Shown here: piece after piece, positions 1-8,621 of the stretch
Layout: each line of letters begins with the position of its first letter
How positions within the stretch are numbered: the stretch's first letter is position 1
The notes under the pieces: generated by a model
Told to the model about the DNA's origin: nothing
What the model saw: only the letters and a program-made list of their open reading frames with translations
Database searches by the model: none
Source: G965276765 sp965276825
Lineage (GTDB): Bacteria > Actinomycetota > Acidimicrobiia > Acidimicrobiales > Palsa-688
DNA: 64,000 bases
NCBI GenBank assembly: GCA_965276825.1
Contig: OZ255630.1
Span: 1,550,001-1,614,000, forward strand
Direction of reading: 5' to 3'
Position numbers and translations under genes: made by a program

Positions 1-731
<731 letters not shown>

Positions 732-732
732 G

Positions 733-2424
733 TCACACCCGCTTTCGGTCGTAGGACGGTCGGGACCCGGTGCCGAAGCGGCGCAGCGCGCCGTCGGGTC
801 CCGACGCGTTGGGGCGGAGGAAGATCCAGTTCTGCCAGGCCGAGAGGCGGGCGAAGATCTTGGTCTCGATGGTCTCGGGGCCGACGAAGCGCAGGTTGGC
901 CTCGAGCCCGGTCAGGGCGTCGGGGCTGAAGGCGGCCCGCTCCTCGAGCAGCAGGCGGATCTCGTCGTGGTAGTCGAGGTCGTCGGGGATCGAGGTGACC
1001 AGGCCGAGCTCGTCGGCGCGCGCCGCGTCGACCGGCGTGCCGATCACCGCCCTGGCCGCGTCGAGGGCGTCGGGGTGCCCGTAGAACCGGCTCTCCAGGC
1101 GGCTGAGCCCGTTGCCCATCGGGTAGGCGCCGTCGTTGGCCGGGCCGAGCACGATGGTGGCGGCGGCCAGGTCGTGGCCCTCCACGGCACCGTCGAGCAT
1201 CACGGTGCGGTCGGCGGCCAGGGCCAGCTCGGCGACGGTGCCGGCGAAGCAGCTGCCGGGCTCGATCAGGGCGACGATGGTCCTGGCCGACACGTCGAGG
1301 CGCTTGAGGGTGCGCTTCCAGAGGGCGGTGACCTCCCGGGCCAACCAGTGGGGCAGGGCGTCGGCGACCGCGGCGTCGGCGGTCAGCACGGCGCCGGGGT
1401 CACCTTCGGTGCGCAGCACCCAGGTCCCGAGCTCGGGCTCGTTGAAGCGCAGGTGCAACATGGCGTCGTCGAGCTCCCTGGCGGCGGCGATCACCCAGGA
1501 CGCCGAACCGGCGGCGAGCAGCGAGGCGGCGTCGGTCGGCTGCGGGTCGGCCGGGGCGCGCACGACGATGGTCGCCGCGCCGAGCTTCCGGTCGACGGTG
1601 ACCTCGACGTGGCCGTAGGCCAGCCCGCCGTCGCCGACGGCGCGCCGCTCGACGGGGTGGAGGGCCACGCCGTCGCCACCCGGCCGATCGGAGGTGGCCG
1701 CGGCGGCCAGGGCCCGTTCGCTCACCGTGGCGTCGAAGGTGGTCCGGGGGGCCAGCACGTCGACCAGCCCCCAACGCCGCGCCTGGGCGCCGGCCACCCC
1801 CTCGGCCCTGGTGGCGAACACGTCGGCCAGGTCGCGGCGCACGTGGCGCTTGTCGACCACCCGGGTCAGGCCGCCGGTGCCGGGCAGCACGCCGAGGAGC
1901 GGGACCTCGGGCAGCGACACGGTCGATGACCGGTCGTCGACCAGGATGATCTCGTCGCAGGCCAGCGCCAGCTCGTAGCCGCCGCCGGCCGCCGTCCCGT
2001 TGACCGCGCAGATCCATCGCTGCTGGGATGTGGCGGTGGCGTCCTCGATGGCGTTGCGGGTCTCGTTGGTCAGCTTGCAGAAGTTGACCTTGTGGTCGTG
2101 GGTGGCGCCCGCCAGCATCTGGATGTTGGCCCCGGCGCAGAAGACCTTCTCGAGGCCGCCGGTGAGGACCACGGCCTTGACCTCCGGGTGCTCGAAGCGC
2201 AACCGGGCCACCACGTCGTGCAGCTCGATGTCGACGGTCAGGTCGTAGGAGTTGAGCTTCAGCTCGTAGTCGGGGCGCAGGCCCCCGATCGGGTCGACGG
2301 CGAGCACGACGGTGGCGATCTCCCCGTCGCAGGTGACCCGCCAGTGGCGGTAGCGCTCGGGGACCCGATCGAAGTCGATCACCACCGACCCCGCTTCGTC
2401 CGGCGCCTCGGTCGTCGTGGCCAT
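733..2424 (-). CDS. boxC: BoxC, benzoyl-CoA-dihydrodiol lyase
   Basis: BoxC opens the ring of the 2,3-epoxybenzoyl-CoA formed by BoxAB to give 3,4-dehydroadipyl-CoA semialdehyde and formate. The 563-residue protein has the expected length. It opens with FDRVPERYRHWRV and carries a crotonase-fold core: VFCAGANIQMLAG (oxyanion-hole-type segment), GTAAGGGYELALACDEI, then SLPEVPLLGVLPGTGGLTRV. A second, more divergent crotonase-like half follows, as is usual for BoxC. The ATG start is at 2424, and it is the first gene of a boxC-boxB transcript. It is divergent from a PaaX-type regulator across about 100 bp holding a palindrome, so control by that regulator is plausible. The only real alternative would be another enoyl-CoA hydratase-like enzyme, which the adjacent boxB makes unlikely. 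Confidence 0.94.
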   Translation of the reverse strand: MATTTEAPDEAGSVVIDFDRVPERYRHWRVTCDGEIATVVLAVDPIGGLRPDYELKLNSYDLTVDIELHDVVARLRFEHPEVKAVVLTGGLEKVFCAGANIQMLAGATHDHKVNFCKLTNETRNAIEDATATSQQRWICAVNGTAAGGGYELALACDEIILVDDRSSTVSLPEVPLLGVLPGTGGLTRVVDKRHVRRDLADVFATRAEGVAGAQARRWGLVDVLAPRTTFDATVSERALAAAATSDRPGGDGVALHPVERRAVGDGGLAYGHVEVTVDRKLGAATIVVRAPADPQPTDAASLLAAGSASWVIAAARELDDAMLHLRFNEPELGTWVLRTEGDPGAVLTADAAVADALPHWLAREVTALWKRTLKRLDVSARTIVALIEPGSCFAGTVAELALAADRTVMLDGAVEGHDLAAATIVLGPANDGAYPMGNGLSRLESRFYGHPDALDAARAVIGTPVDAARADELGLVTSIPDDLDYHDEIRLLLEERAAFSPDALTGLEANLRFVGPETIETKIFARLSAWQNWIFLRPNASGPDGALRRFGTGSRPSYDRKRV

Positions 2425-2490
2425 CCGACCCCTCTCTCGACTGGTCGTGCCCCCTGCACCTCCAAGACTCTACACTTCGTCGACGACGCG

Positions 2491-2515
2491 CCAGTGATTC
2501 GTAGCACTGGCTACG
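2491..2515. promoter_or_regulatory. Candidate PaaX-type operator between boxC and the regulator
   Basis: Two overlapping perfect inverted repeats lie here: CCAGTG (2491-2496) with CACTGG (2505-2510), and CGTAGC (2500-2505) with GCTACG (2510-2515). The segment TGATTCG at 2495-2501 equals the core of the PaaX operator described for Escherichia coli. It ends 8 bp before the regulator's start codon, where binding would block that promoter and could also affect the divergent box genes. The function is inferred; the repeats are plain in the sequence. Confidence 0.5.
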
Positions 2516-2517
2516 CT
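2512..2517 (+). promoter_or_regulatory. -10 element for a leaderless paaX-like transcript
   Basis: TACGCT is followed by exactly 6 bp and the ATG at 2524, the spacing expected when transcription begins at the start codon. No Shine-Dalgarno sequence precedes the ATG. The same layout recurs at several other genes in this window. Confidence 0.45.
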
Positions 2518-2523
2518 GGATCG

Positions 2524-3402
2524 ATGGTCGGCGTGCGCTTCCCCGGCGACCTGGTCAGGGTCGATGCACCGACGACCAGCGCACGGGCCCTCCTGCTCAC
2601 GGTGCTCGGGGAGTTCGTCCTGGCCGACGGCGCGACGGCGTGGACCTCGACGTTGCTGGCCGCGCTCGCCACCCTCGGCGTGGAGCCCAAGTCGGCCCGC
2701 CAGGCGCTGGCCCGATCCGGGGCCGCCGGCCTCGTGGAGCCGGAGCGCGTCGGTCGCAACACGCGGTGGTCCCTGAGCCCCGCAGGCGTCCACCTCCTCG
2801 CGTCCGGTGCCGAGCGGATCTACCGCTTCGGCCACCCGGCCGGTGACTGGGACGGCCGCTGGCTGCTGGTCCTCGTGTCGGTGCCCGAGGGTGACCGCCA
2901 CCTGCGCCACGCGCTGCGCAGCCGCCTGGGCTGGCTCGGCTTCGCGGCCGCCTCACCCGGCGTGTGGATCTCGCCCTGGGTCGGCCGTGAGGACGAAGCC
3001 CACGCCGTCATCGGCGAGCTCGGCCTCGAAGGGTCGGCCAGGACCTTCCGCGCCGAGGCGGCCGGCGTCGGCGACCCGGCGGCCTCGGCGGGCGACATCT
3101 GGGACCTCGGCGGCCTCGCGGCGCGCTACGAGGCGTTCGTCGAGACGGCCAGGTCGCTCGACCCCGCCGACGACCGCGAGGCGTTCGCCGCCTTGATCGG
3201 CCTGGTGCACCAGTGGAGGTCGTTCCCCGTCTCGGATCCCGATCTCCCCGCTCTCCTCCTCCCGCCGGCCTGGCCGGGCCGCGAGGCGGCCGCCGTGTTC
3301 GCCCACCGACGCGAGGACTGGTCAGCCCCGGCCTGGCGATGGTGGAGGAGCCGCGCCGGCGCCCCGAGCGATCCCGGCGCGAGCGCAACGTCGGGACCGT
3401 GA
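2524..3402 (+). CDS. PaaX-family transcriptional regulator
   Basis: A 292-residue DNA-binding repressor of the PaaX type, a family that usually senses aromatic acyl-CoA thioesters. The N-terminal winged-helix part has the typical opening ARALLLTVLGEFVLADG, then a helix-turn-helix around VEPKSARQALARSGAAGLVE (roughly residues 57-77). The C-terminal effector part contains WDGRWLLVLVSVPEGDRHLRHALRSRL and the conserved late segment with LIGLVHQWRSFPVSDPDLP. It is divergent from boxC/boxB, so benzoyl-CoA or a box intermediate is the likely effector rather than phenylacetyl-CoA; that is inference from position. Its stop codon lies inside the first copy of a 26-bp tandem array, so the C-terminus may be evolving quickly. 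Confidence 0.87.
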   Translation: MVGVRFPGDLVRVDAPTTSARALLLTVLGEFVLADGATAWTSTLLAALATLGVEPKSARQALARSGAAGLVEPERVGRNTRWSLSPAGVHLLASGAERIYRFGHPAGDWDGRWLLVLVSVPEGDRHLRHALRSRLGWLGFAAASPGVWISPWVGREDEAHAVIGELGLEGSARTFRAEAAGVGDPAASAGDIWDLGGLAARYEAFVETARSLDPADDREAFAALIGLVHQWRSFPVSDPDLPALLLPPAWPGREAAAVFAHRREDWSAPAWRWWRSRAGAPSDPGASATSGP

Positions 3403-3537
3403 CCCTGCTGGCCCCGCCGGGACCGTGACCCTGCTGGCCCCGCCGGGACCGTGACCCTGCTGGCCCCGCCGGGACCGTGACCCTGCTGGCCCCGCCGGGA
3501 CCGTGACCCTGCTGGCCCCGCCGGGACCGTGACCCTG
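3393..3537. repeat. 26-bp direct tandem array, five copies plus a 15-bp partial
   Basis: A 26-bp unit beginning GGGACCGTGACCCTGCTGG is repeated without change at 3393, 3419, 3445, 3471 and 3497, then breaks off after 15 bp. The first copy contains the stop codon of the PaaX-like gene. The unit is not a multiple of three, so it is not a protein repeat, and there are no spacers, so it is not a CRISPR array. It lies in the convergent gap before the glycosidase gene. Confidence 0.95.
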
Positions 3538-3544
3538 TGGTCAT

Positions 3545-3588
3545 GCGGGACCGCCGTCCCGAAGGGGGATCGGCGGCGACGGTCCCGC
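3545..3588. terminator. Candidate bidirectional hairpin between convergent genes
   Basis: GCGGGACCG at 3545-3553 pairs perfectly with CGGTCCCGC at 3580-3588, and the loop itself contains short complementary runs. It sits between the PaaX-like gene (plus) and the glycosidase (minus). There is no T-tract, so its role as a terminator is tentative. Confidence 0.4.
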
Positions 3589-3621
3589 GAGCCGTTGGTC
3601 GCCGGTCGGCCCGGCCCGGGT

Positions 3622-5835
3622 TCAGCGACCGGGGCTGGCCGACACGGTGTGTGTGCCACCACCGACGCCGCGCAGCACCACCGAGCCGGCCGACCAGCGG
3701 GCGCCGTGGGCCGTGCTGCGCCCCTTGCGCCACACCACGCGCCCGTCGAGGCGCACCGTCGCGTTGCGGGTGGCGGGGACCGCCACCGTGGACACGACCC
3801 CCGACCTGGCGCCGAAGGTCTCGACGAACGAGCCGGTGCGGGCGTCCCGTCGCCACGACTCGGTGATCGGCCCCGAGGCCGTGGCCAGCCGGCCCTGAAC
3901 GTGGGTGAGGTTGCCGGGGTGCGGATCGATGGCGAACAAGGCTCCCCCGTTGTCCGCCGGCCGGATGCCGAGCACGTAGAAGGTGAGCGCCGATGTCGGG
4001 CCCGTCGCCCAGCCGTGGGCGTGGCTGACATACGACGTCGGCGACGACAGGTACTCCTCCCAGAAGGTGCCGGTGGCGTCGGCCGGCGCGTCGAGCATGT
4101 AGCCCCACTCCCGCTCGATGAGGCGCAACGCCGTGGTGGTGTCCCCTGCGGCCAGGTGGGCCATCACCTCCATCGACCCGGCAAACGGGCTGATCGACGA
4201 CTCCTCGGGCGTGGAGGCGCCGACCGGCGTCCACCGCTCGGCGAGGCTGGCGCTGATGGCCCGGTTGCGCGCCGGGCCCGGCGTGAGGCCGAACCAGACG
4301 GCCAGCGAGTTGCCGTCCTGGGGATAGAGGGTCGCCCCCGACCCGGTCGGGGTGTCACGGTAGAGGTGGGCGGCCGGGTCCCAATAACCGCCCGACGCGA
4401 CCGCCGCTCGCAGGGTGGCGGCCCGGGACGCGCACGACGCCGCCGTGGTCAGGTCGCCGACGGACCGGGCCACCGACTCGCAGGTGGTGAGGGTCTTGTA
4501 GAAGATGGCCTGCGCTTCGATGTTGACCCCTCCGGCGTCGCTGCGGCCCCAGTCCGCGCCGGTCGATGCGAGCAGGCCGGAGGCGTCGGTCTTGGCCGTG
4601 ATGTACGCGAGCGCCCGCTGGTACTGCGGGTAGACGCTCTTCAGCCAGGCGTGGTCGCCGGCGTACTGGGCGTATTCGGCCGTGTCGATCATCGTCCACA
4701 TGTGGTAGGTGTCGGAGTCGTCGCCGGTGAAGTCGACGGGCGGTCCCGCGTAGGGCAGTGCCCCGTCCGCGCTCTGCAGGGTGTAGAGGGCGTCGAGCGA
4801 GTTGCGCAGGGCGGCCAGGTTGCCGATGGACACGTAGTCGGTCGGGCCCGAGATGCCGAGGTCGCCTGGCCAGACGGTGCGGTCGCGCTTGGCCCCGTCG
4901 ACCAGGTAGGTCTTGGAGGCCGGCCCGATGACCCCGGCGTTGTCGTAGCCCACCGCCGGCGCCGGCCAGACCCGGCCGGTGTCGCCGGCGACGAGGTTGG
5001 TCTGGACGGTGTAGGCGCCGGCGTACCAGATCCGGTTGAGCAGCGCGTCGTTGGAGTAGAAGGAGTTGGGGTAGGCCCGCAGCTGGGCGCCGGGGTCGAA
5101 GGTGATGTGCACCGACGCCGAGTCGATGGCGATCGGGCCGCCGGTCTGGTCGACGACGGTCAGGTACCGGAACCCTCCGCGCAGCTGCGACGCCGCCGAC
5201 GGCGCGGGGGTGCCGGCCACGGTCGGTACGGCGGTGGAGGTGTCGATGTTGTCGCCGGGCGTCGTGGCGTACACGTCGGGTGGCTCGTTGTTGCTCCCGC
5301 CGTTGGACTGGTCGTCGGAGGTGGCGCTCACCTGGGTGGACGACTCCGAGTAGGTGAGCCCGATGGACTGCCCCGCGGCGGTGCCCTGGCCGACGCCGAC
5401 CGTGACGTACCCGCCGACCTCCTTGCCGAAGTCGAGGGTCACCGATGCGCCCTGGCTCGACAGGGTGGTGGTGCCCCCGTGCACCACCGCGGTCGGGTCG
5501 GTGACCGCTCCGCCGATGCTGAAGGCGTGGAGGGGGGCGACGGTCCGGCTCGCCGGCGACTCGTTGTACTGCTGCCACGGCTGGGCGTCAGGTCCGGCAG
5601 CAGGGTGGCCGGCAGCGGGGTGGCCGACGGCAGGATGGCCGACGGCAGGATGGCCGACGGCAGGGTGGCCGACGGCAGGGTGTCCGACGGCAGGGTGTCC
5701 GGCGGCGGCGTGCGCGCTCGGCCCGGCGCCGAGCATGGTCGCACCGCTCACGGCGACGACGGTCGCCGCGCCCAGCCAGGTGCTGCGGTGGCGCCGGTGG
5801 CTCCTGGCCCGACGTGTCGCGTTCCATCCGCTCAT
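3622..5835 (-). CDS. Secreted six-hairpin glycosidase, alpha-L-rhamnosidase-like
   Basis: A 737-residue exported enzyme probably acting on rhamnose- or similar sugar-containing plant or bacterial glycans. An arginine-rich n-region, a hydrophobic core and an AHAA-like cleavage site form a signal peptide (about 1-44). A low-complexity linker of seven GHPAV/GHPAA pentapeptides follows. Beta-sandwich domains with GFRYLTVVD precede an (alpha/alpha)6 catalytic barrel containing DGAKRDRTVWPGDLG, HMWTMIDTAEYAQYAGDHAWL, DWGRSDAGG and HGWATGPTSALTFYVLG, segments typical of GH78-like proteins. The DGAKRDR segment replaces the usual acidic motif, so the true substrate may differ. GAGAGG-type purine-rich RBS is present 7 bp before the ATG at 5835. 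A paralogue lies immediately upstream in the same direction. Confidence 0.8.
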   Translation of the reverse strand: MSGWNATRRARSHRRHRSTWLGAATVVAVSGATMLGAGPSAHAAAGHPAVGHPAVGHPAVGHPAVGHPAVGHPAAGHPAAGPDAQPWQQYNESPASRTVAPLHAFSIGGAVTDPTAVVHGGTTTLSSQGASVTLDFGKEVGGYVTVGVGQGTAAGQSIGLTYSESSTQVSATSDDQSNGGSNNEPPDVYATTPGDNIDTSTAVPTVAGTPAPSAASQLRGGFRYLTVVDQTGGPIAIDSASVHITFDPGAQLRAYPNSFYSNDALLNRIWYAGAYTVQTNLVAGDTGRVWPAPAVGYDNAGVIGPASKTYLVDGAKRDRTVWPGDLGISGPTDYVSIGNLAALRNSLDALYTLQSADGALPYAGPPVDFTGDDSDTYHMWTMIDTAEYAQYAGDHAWLKSVYPQYQRALAYITAKTDASGLLASTGADWGRSDAGGVNIEAQAIFYKTLTTCESVARSVGDLTTAASCASRAATLRAAVASGGYWDPAAHLYRDTPTGSGATLYPQDGNSLAVWFGLTPGPARNRAISASLAERWTPVGASTPEESSISPFAGSMEVMAHLAAGDTTTALRLIEREWGYMLDAPADATGTFWEEYLSSPTSYVSHAHGWATGPTSALTFYVLGIRPADNGGALFAIDPHPGNLTHVQGRLATASGPITESWRRDARTGSFVETFGARSGVVSTVAVPATRNATVRLDGRVVWRKGRSTAHGARWSAGSVVLRGVGGGTHTVSASPGR
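5596..5700. repeat. Seven in-frame 15-bp repeats coding a GHPA(V/A) linker
   Basis: Seven 15-bp units with the form GACGGCAGGRTGKCC, two of them diverged at the start, run from 5596 to 5700. On the minus strand they code five GHPAV and two GHPAA pentapeptides directly after the signal peptide of the glycosidase. Units at the two ends differ most, as expected for slippage-driven expansion. Confidence 0.93.
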
Positions 5836-5893
5836 GGGTGTGTCCTCTCTATGATCGATCCTGGGTTGGTGGATGCGGAGGCCGGCCGGCGCG

Positions 5894-8152
5894 TCAGCGC
5901 AGCGGCTGGCCCGTGACGACGTGCGTGCCGGGGCCGACCCGGTCGATCACCACGTAGCCGGCCGAGATGTGCGCCGAGTGGTCGCCGGCGCCCACGGGGC
6001 GCACGCCGTTCCACACCAGCCGGCCGTCGACGCGGACGGCGATGCGCCGGCCCGAGGTCGGGATCTCGCTGACTCCGCGGGTGGCGGCGGGCACGCCGAG
6101 GTGCTCGACGAAGCGGCCGTCGTGCGCCTGGTCCCAGCGGACGCCGAGCAGCCCGGTCCTCGTCGGGATGCCGCCCTCGGCCCAGCTGAGGCCGCCGGGG
6201 TGGGGCACCACCGACCACGTCGAGTAGCCGGGCCCAGTCGGGTTGGCCCCGAGCAGTCCCTGGGTGAGGGCGATGGTCGGTCCGGATGCCCAGCCGTGGG
6301 CCAGGCTGGTGAACTGGGCGATGTTGGGCTGCCCAGCGGCGTTGACCGACTCCCAGAAGGTGCTCTGCGGTCCGGACGGGTCAGCCAGCATGTAGCCCCA
6401 GAAGCGCTTCATGAGCGTGACCGCCGAGGCGGCGTGCCCGGTCGCCAGGCGGCCCTCGACCTCCAGGGCAGATGGCAGCGGGGCGTAGTAGGACGGGACG
6501 CCGGCGGAGCCGGCCGGGGCGATCAGCGACCCGTAGGTCGACCAGTTGTGTCCCCGCAGGTAGGCCAGTGCGGCGGTGGCCTGGGCCCGACCGGCGACGC
6601 CGTAGAGCACCGCGGAAGCGTTGGCGTCCTGCGGGTAGGTGGCCGGCTCCTCGGTGCTCATCCGGTAGGCGCCGGCCGCCGGGTCCCACAGATCGGCGTT
6701 GATGGTGGCCCGGAGGGTGGCGGCACGGGATGCGTAGGTCGCCGCCGGGGCGGTCTGGTGCTCGGCGGCGGCCAGCGACGCCATCTGGTGCAGCGTCTCG
6801 TCGTAGAGGGCGTTGATGTAGGTCAGGTGCCCGCAGGCCAGATAGGCGTAGGTCCCGCACGATCCGCTGGAGGTGAACGACAGCAGGCCGGTGCTGTCGA
6901 CCTGCTGGCCGAGCCACGTCTCCGCGCGCACCGCAGCCGGGTACCACCGGTCGAGGAAGGATCGGTCGCCCGTGTAGAGCCAATGCTGGTCGAGGTTGTT
7001 GACGAACCACATCACGTACTCGCCGTAGGTGAACTCCTCGCCGAGGTTGTGCGGTCCGACGAGCCCTTCGGCCGGGACGTAGCCGTTGGCCGTCTGCTGC
7101 GAGCCGAGGGCGGCGACCGAGTTGGTCCACCCGGTGGTGTCGCCGGTGCTGAGGTAGCTCACCGGCCCCTGCACCGACAGGTCGCCCTCCCAGACGTCGC
7201 GGTCCCGCTTGGCCCCGTCGAGGATCACCTCCTGCGCGCCGGTGGTGCCGGGCATCTGCGAGGCGGCCTGGTCGGCCTCGTTGGTGGCGTAGGGCCAGCT
7301 CTTGAGGGTGTTCGCCGCCGCGGTGTCGAGCTGCACGGTGTACGCGCCGGCGTACCAGATCTTGTCGAGCGCGACCGAGCTCGAGTTGAACCACCCCCGG
7401 TACGACGCCAGGTTCTTCTGGGCGGGCCCGGCGGTCATGTGGACGTGCAGCCCGGACAGGTCGATCGTCCCCGGGCTCGAGAGGAACAGCGTCAGGTACC
7501 GGAATCCGCCCCTCGTCTGGGTGTCGGTGGCCGTACCCGGCAGCGAGGAGGGCAGGGCGAGCACGTGGCTGTCGGAGTCCCAGTTGTAGGCCACGCCCGG
7601 GTAGCCGTTGGCGAAGTTGGCGGTGTCGCAGCCGGGGGCGTAGGCCCCCTCACCGTCGTTCTGCGCGGTGGTGAGCGCCTGGTAGGTCGTGGACTCGGAG
7701 AAGCACGCATGGAGGGTGGGCGCGGGTGACGACGCGCCGGTGACCTTCACGCTGACCAGGCCACCCACCTCCCTGCCCATGTCGAGGGTGACGAGCGGCG
7801 ACGACGTCTGATCTCCCGACGCCAGGGACAGCACGGTGGGCCGGCCGCGGCCGAGGAGGCCGGCGGGGTGGGTCACGGACCCTCCCCGGGGAAGGACCTG
7901 GGAGACCCGCGCCGGTGTGACCGTGCGGCTCGAGGGCGAGAGGACGTAGCGCTGCCAGTCACCTGCGGCCCACGGCGCCGGTCGCGCCGGCCGCCGGTCA
8001 CCGACGGCACTGGCCGCAGGGCGGCCATCGACGGCACGCGCCGATGCGATCGGCGTGGTGGTGCCGATGACCAGGCTCACGAGAGCCGCCGATGCCGCCA
8101 CGGGAACGGCCATTCTGCCGGCCGTGCGGCCGCGTCGAAGTCGGGTGCGCAT
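5894..8152 (-). CDS. Secreted six-hairpin glycosidase, alpha-L-rhamnosidase-like (paralogue)
   Basis: A 752-residue exported relative of the downstream glycosidase. A twin-arginine-free but Arg-rich signal peptide (MRTRLRRGRTAGRM, then a hydrophobic core to about residue 39) opens the protein. Shared landmarks are SPSSRTVTPARVSQVLPRGG, TRGGFRYLTLF, LDGAKRDRDVWEGDLSVQG, the aromatic-rich segment with EYVMWFVNNLDQHWLYTGDRSF, and HGWASGPTIALTQGLLG near the end. It lacks the GHPAV linker. Only 58 bp separate it from the second gene, so one transcript from upstream of 8152 probably makes both. The pair looks like an old tandem duplication with separate substrates. A LacI-type operator half-palindrome lies 63-74 bp upstream, suggesting sugar-responsive repression by a regulator not in this window. 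Confidence 0.8.
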   Translation of the reverse strand: MRTRLRRGRTAGRMAVPVAASAALVSLVIGTTTPIASARAVDGRPAASAVGDRRPARPAPWAAGDWQRYVLSPSSRTVTPARVSQVLPRGGSVTHPAGLLGRGRPTVLSLASGDQTSSPLVTLDMGREVGGLVSVKVTGASSPAPTLHACFSESTTYQALTTAQNDGEGAYAPGCDTANFANGYPGVAYNWDSDSHVLALPSSLPGTATDTQTRGGFRYLTLFLSSPGTIDLSGLHVHMTAGPAQKNLASYRGWFNSSSVALDKIWYAGAYTVQLDTAAANTLKSWPYATNEADQAASQMPGTTGAQEVILDGAKRDRDVWEGDLSVQGPVSYLSTGDTTGWTNSVAALGSQQTANGYVPAEGLVGPHNLGEEFTYGEYVMWFVNNLDQHWLYTGDRSFLDRWYPAAVRAETWLGQQVDSTGLLSFTSSGSCGTYAYLACGHLTYINALYDETLHQMASLAAAEHQTAPAATYASRAATLRATINADLWDPAAGAYRMSTEEPATYPQDANASAVLYGVAGRAQATAALAYLRGHNWSTYGSLIAPAGSAGVPSYYAPLPSALEVEGRLATGHAASAVTLMKRFWGYMLADPSGPQSTFWESVNAAGQPNIAQFTSLAHGWASGPTIALTQGLLGANPTGPGYSTWSVVPHPGGLSWAEGGIPTRTGLLGVRWDQAHDGRFVEHLGVPAATRGVSEIPTSGRRIAVRVDGRLVWNGVRPVGAGDHSAHISAGYVVIDRVGPGTHVVTGQPLR

Positions 8153-8621
8153 GGATGGATTCCCCCCACCGTTCGGGCCGGCCGGTGGTCCTCACTCCCC
8201 CACTCGGCCGGCTGTGAATCGTTTCAATCTGACTGAACGAATTGTGGCAAATAGTCCCGTCTACGTCAAGGGTCTTCTTGGCACTCGGTCCCCCGACAAC
8301 TCGCGCCGGAGGGGCCCCGTGAGGTTGCCCTGTTCGCCCAAGGCGTCCCCATGGGCGACCCGTCATGGGCCCGCCTGGGCCTTCGAAGCACTCACCGCTC
8401 GCTGGTCGCGAACCGGCGGCCCCTGACGCGGTTCGCAACTTCGGTGGTGGCCGGCCCGTAGAGGTACTGCCGGCCGGGATCGTGACCACCGGCCACGCTG
8501 CCTGCGTGGCGAGGTGGACGGGGAGGGTTCCCCGGAGGGGGCGGACGGGGCGCCGGTGGTGACCGCCGACAAATCAATCTTGGTACGATAACATCGTGAC
8601 ACGATTTTCTTGGACGTGGAC
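8153..8621. other. Intergenic region between glycosidase and ClC genes
   Basis: About 470 bp without a convincing gene. It holds the LacI-type operator candidate near 8215, an AT-richer stretch (8213-8260) that probably contains the glycosidase promoter, an inverted repeat GCGAACCG (8408-8415) with CGGTTCGC (8429-8436), and a short inverted repeat ACGAT-AAC-ATCGT just before the ClC gene that could be an operator or part of its promoter. The open frames here are short and have no recognisable content. Confidence 0.7.
8215..8226. promoter_or_regulatory. LacI-family operator candidate
   Basis: TGAATCGTTTCA is a near-perfect palindrome with a central CG, the pattern bound by many LacI/GalR-family sugar repressors. 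It is 63 bp upstream of the first glycosidase start and next to TTGCCA (minus strand, 8250-8245), a possible -35. A second TGAA half-site is at 8234-8237. No LacI-type gene is present in the window. Confidence 0.55.

Noticed and set aside
3393..3537. CRISPR array
   Set aside because: Copies follow each other directly with no spacers; the unit is a simple tandem repeat.
3529..5916. 795-residue plus-strand open frame
   Set aside because: It mirrors the glycosidase gene on the other strand, is Arg/Gly/Val-rich without any family motif, and arises from GC-rich third-codon positions.
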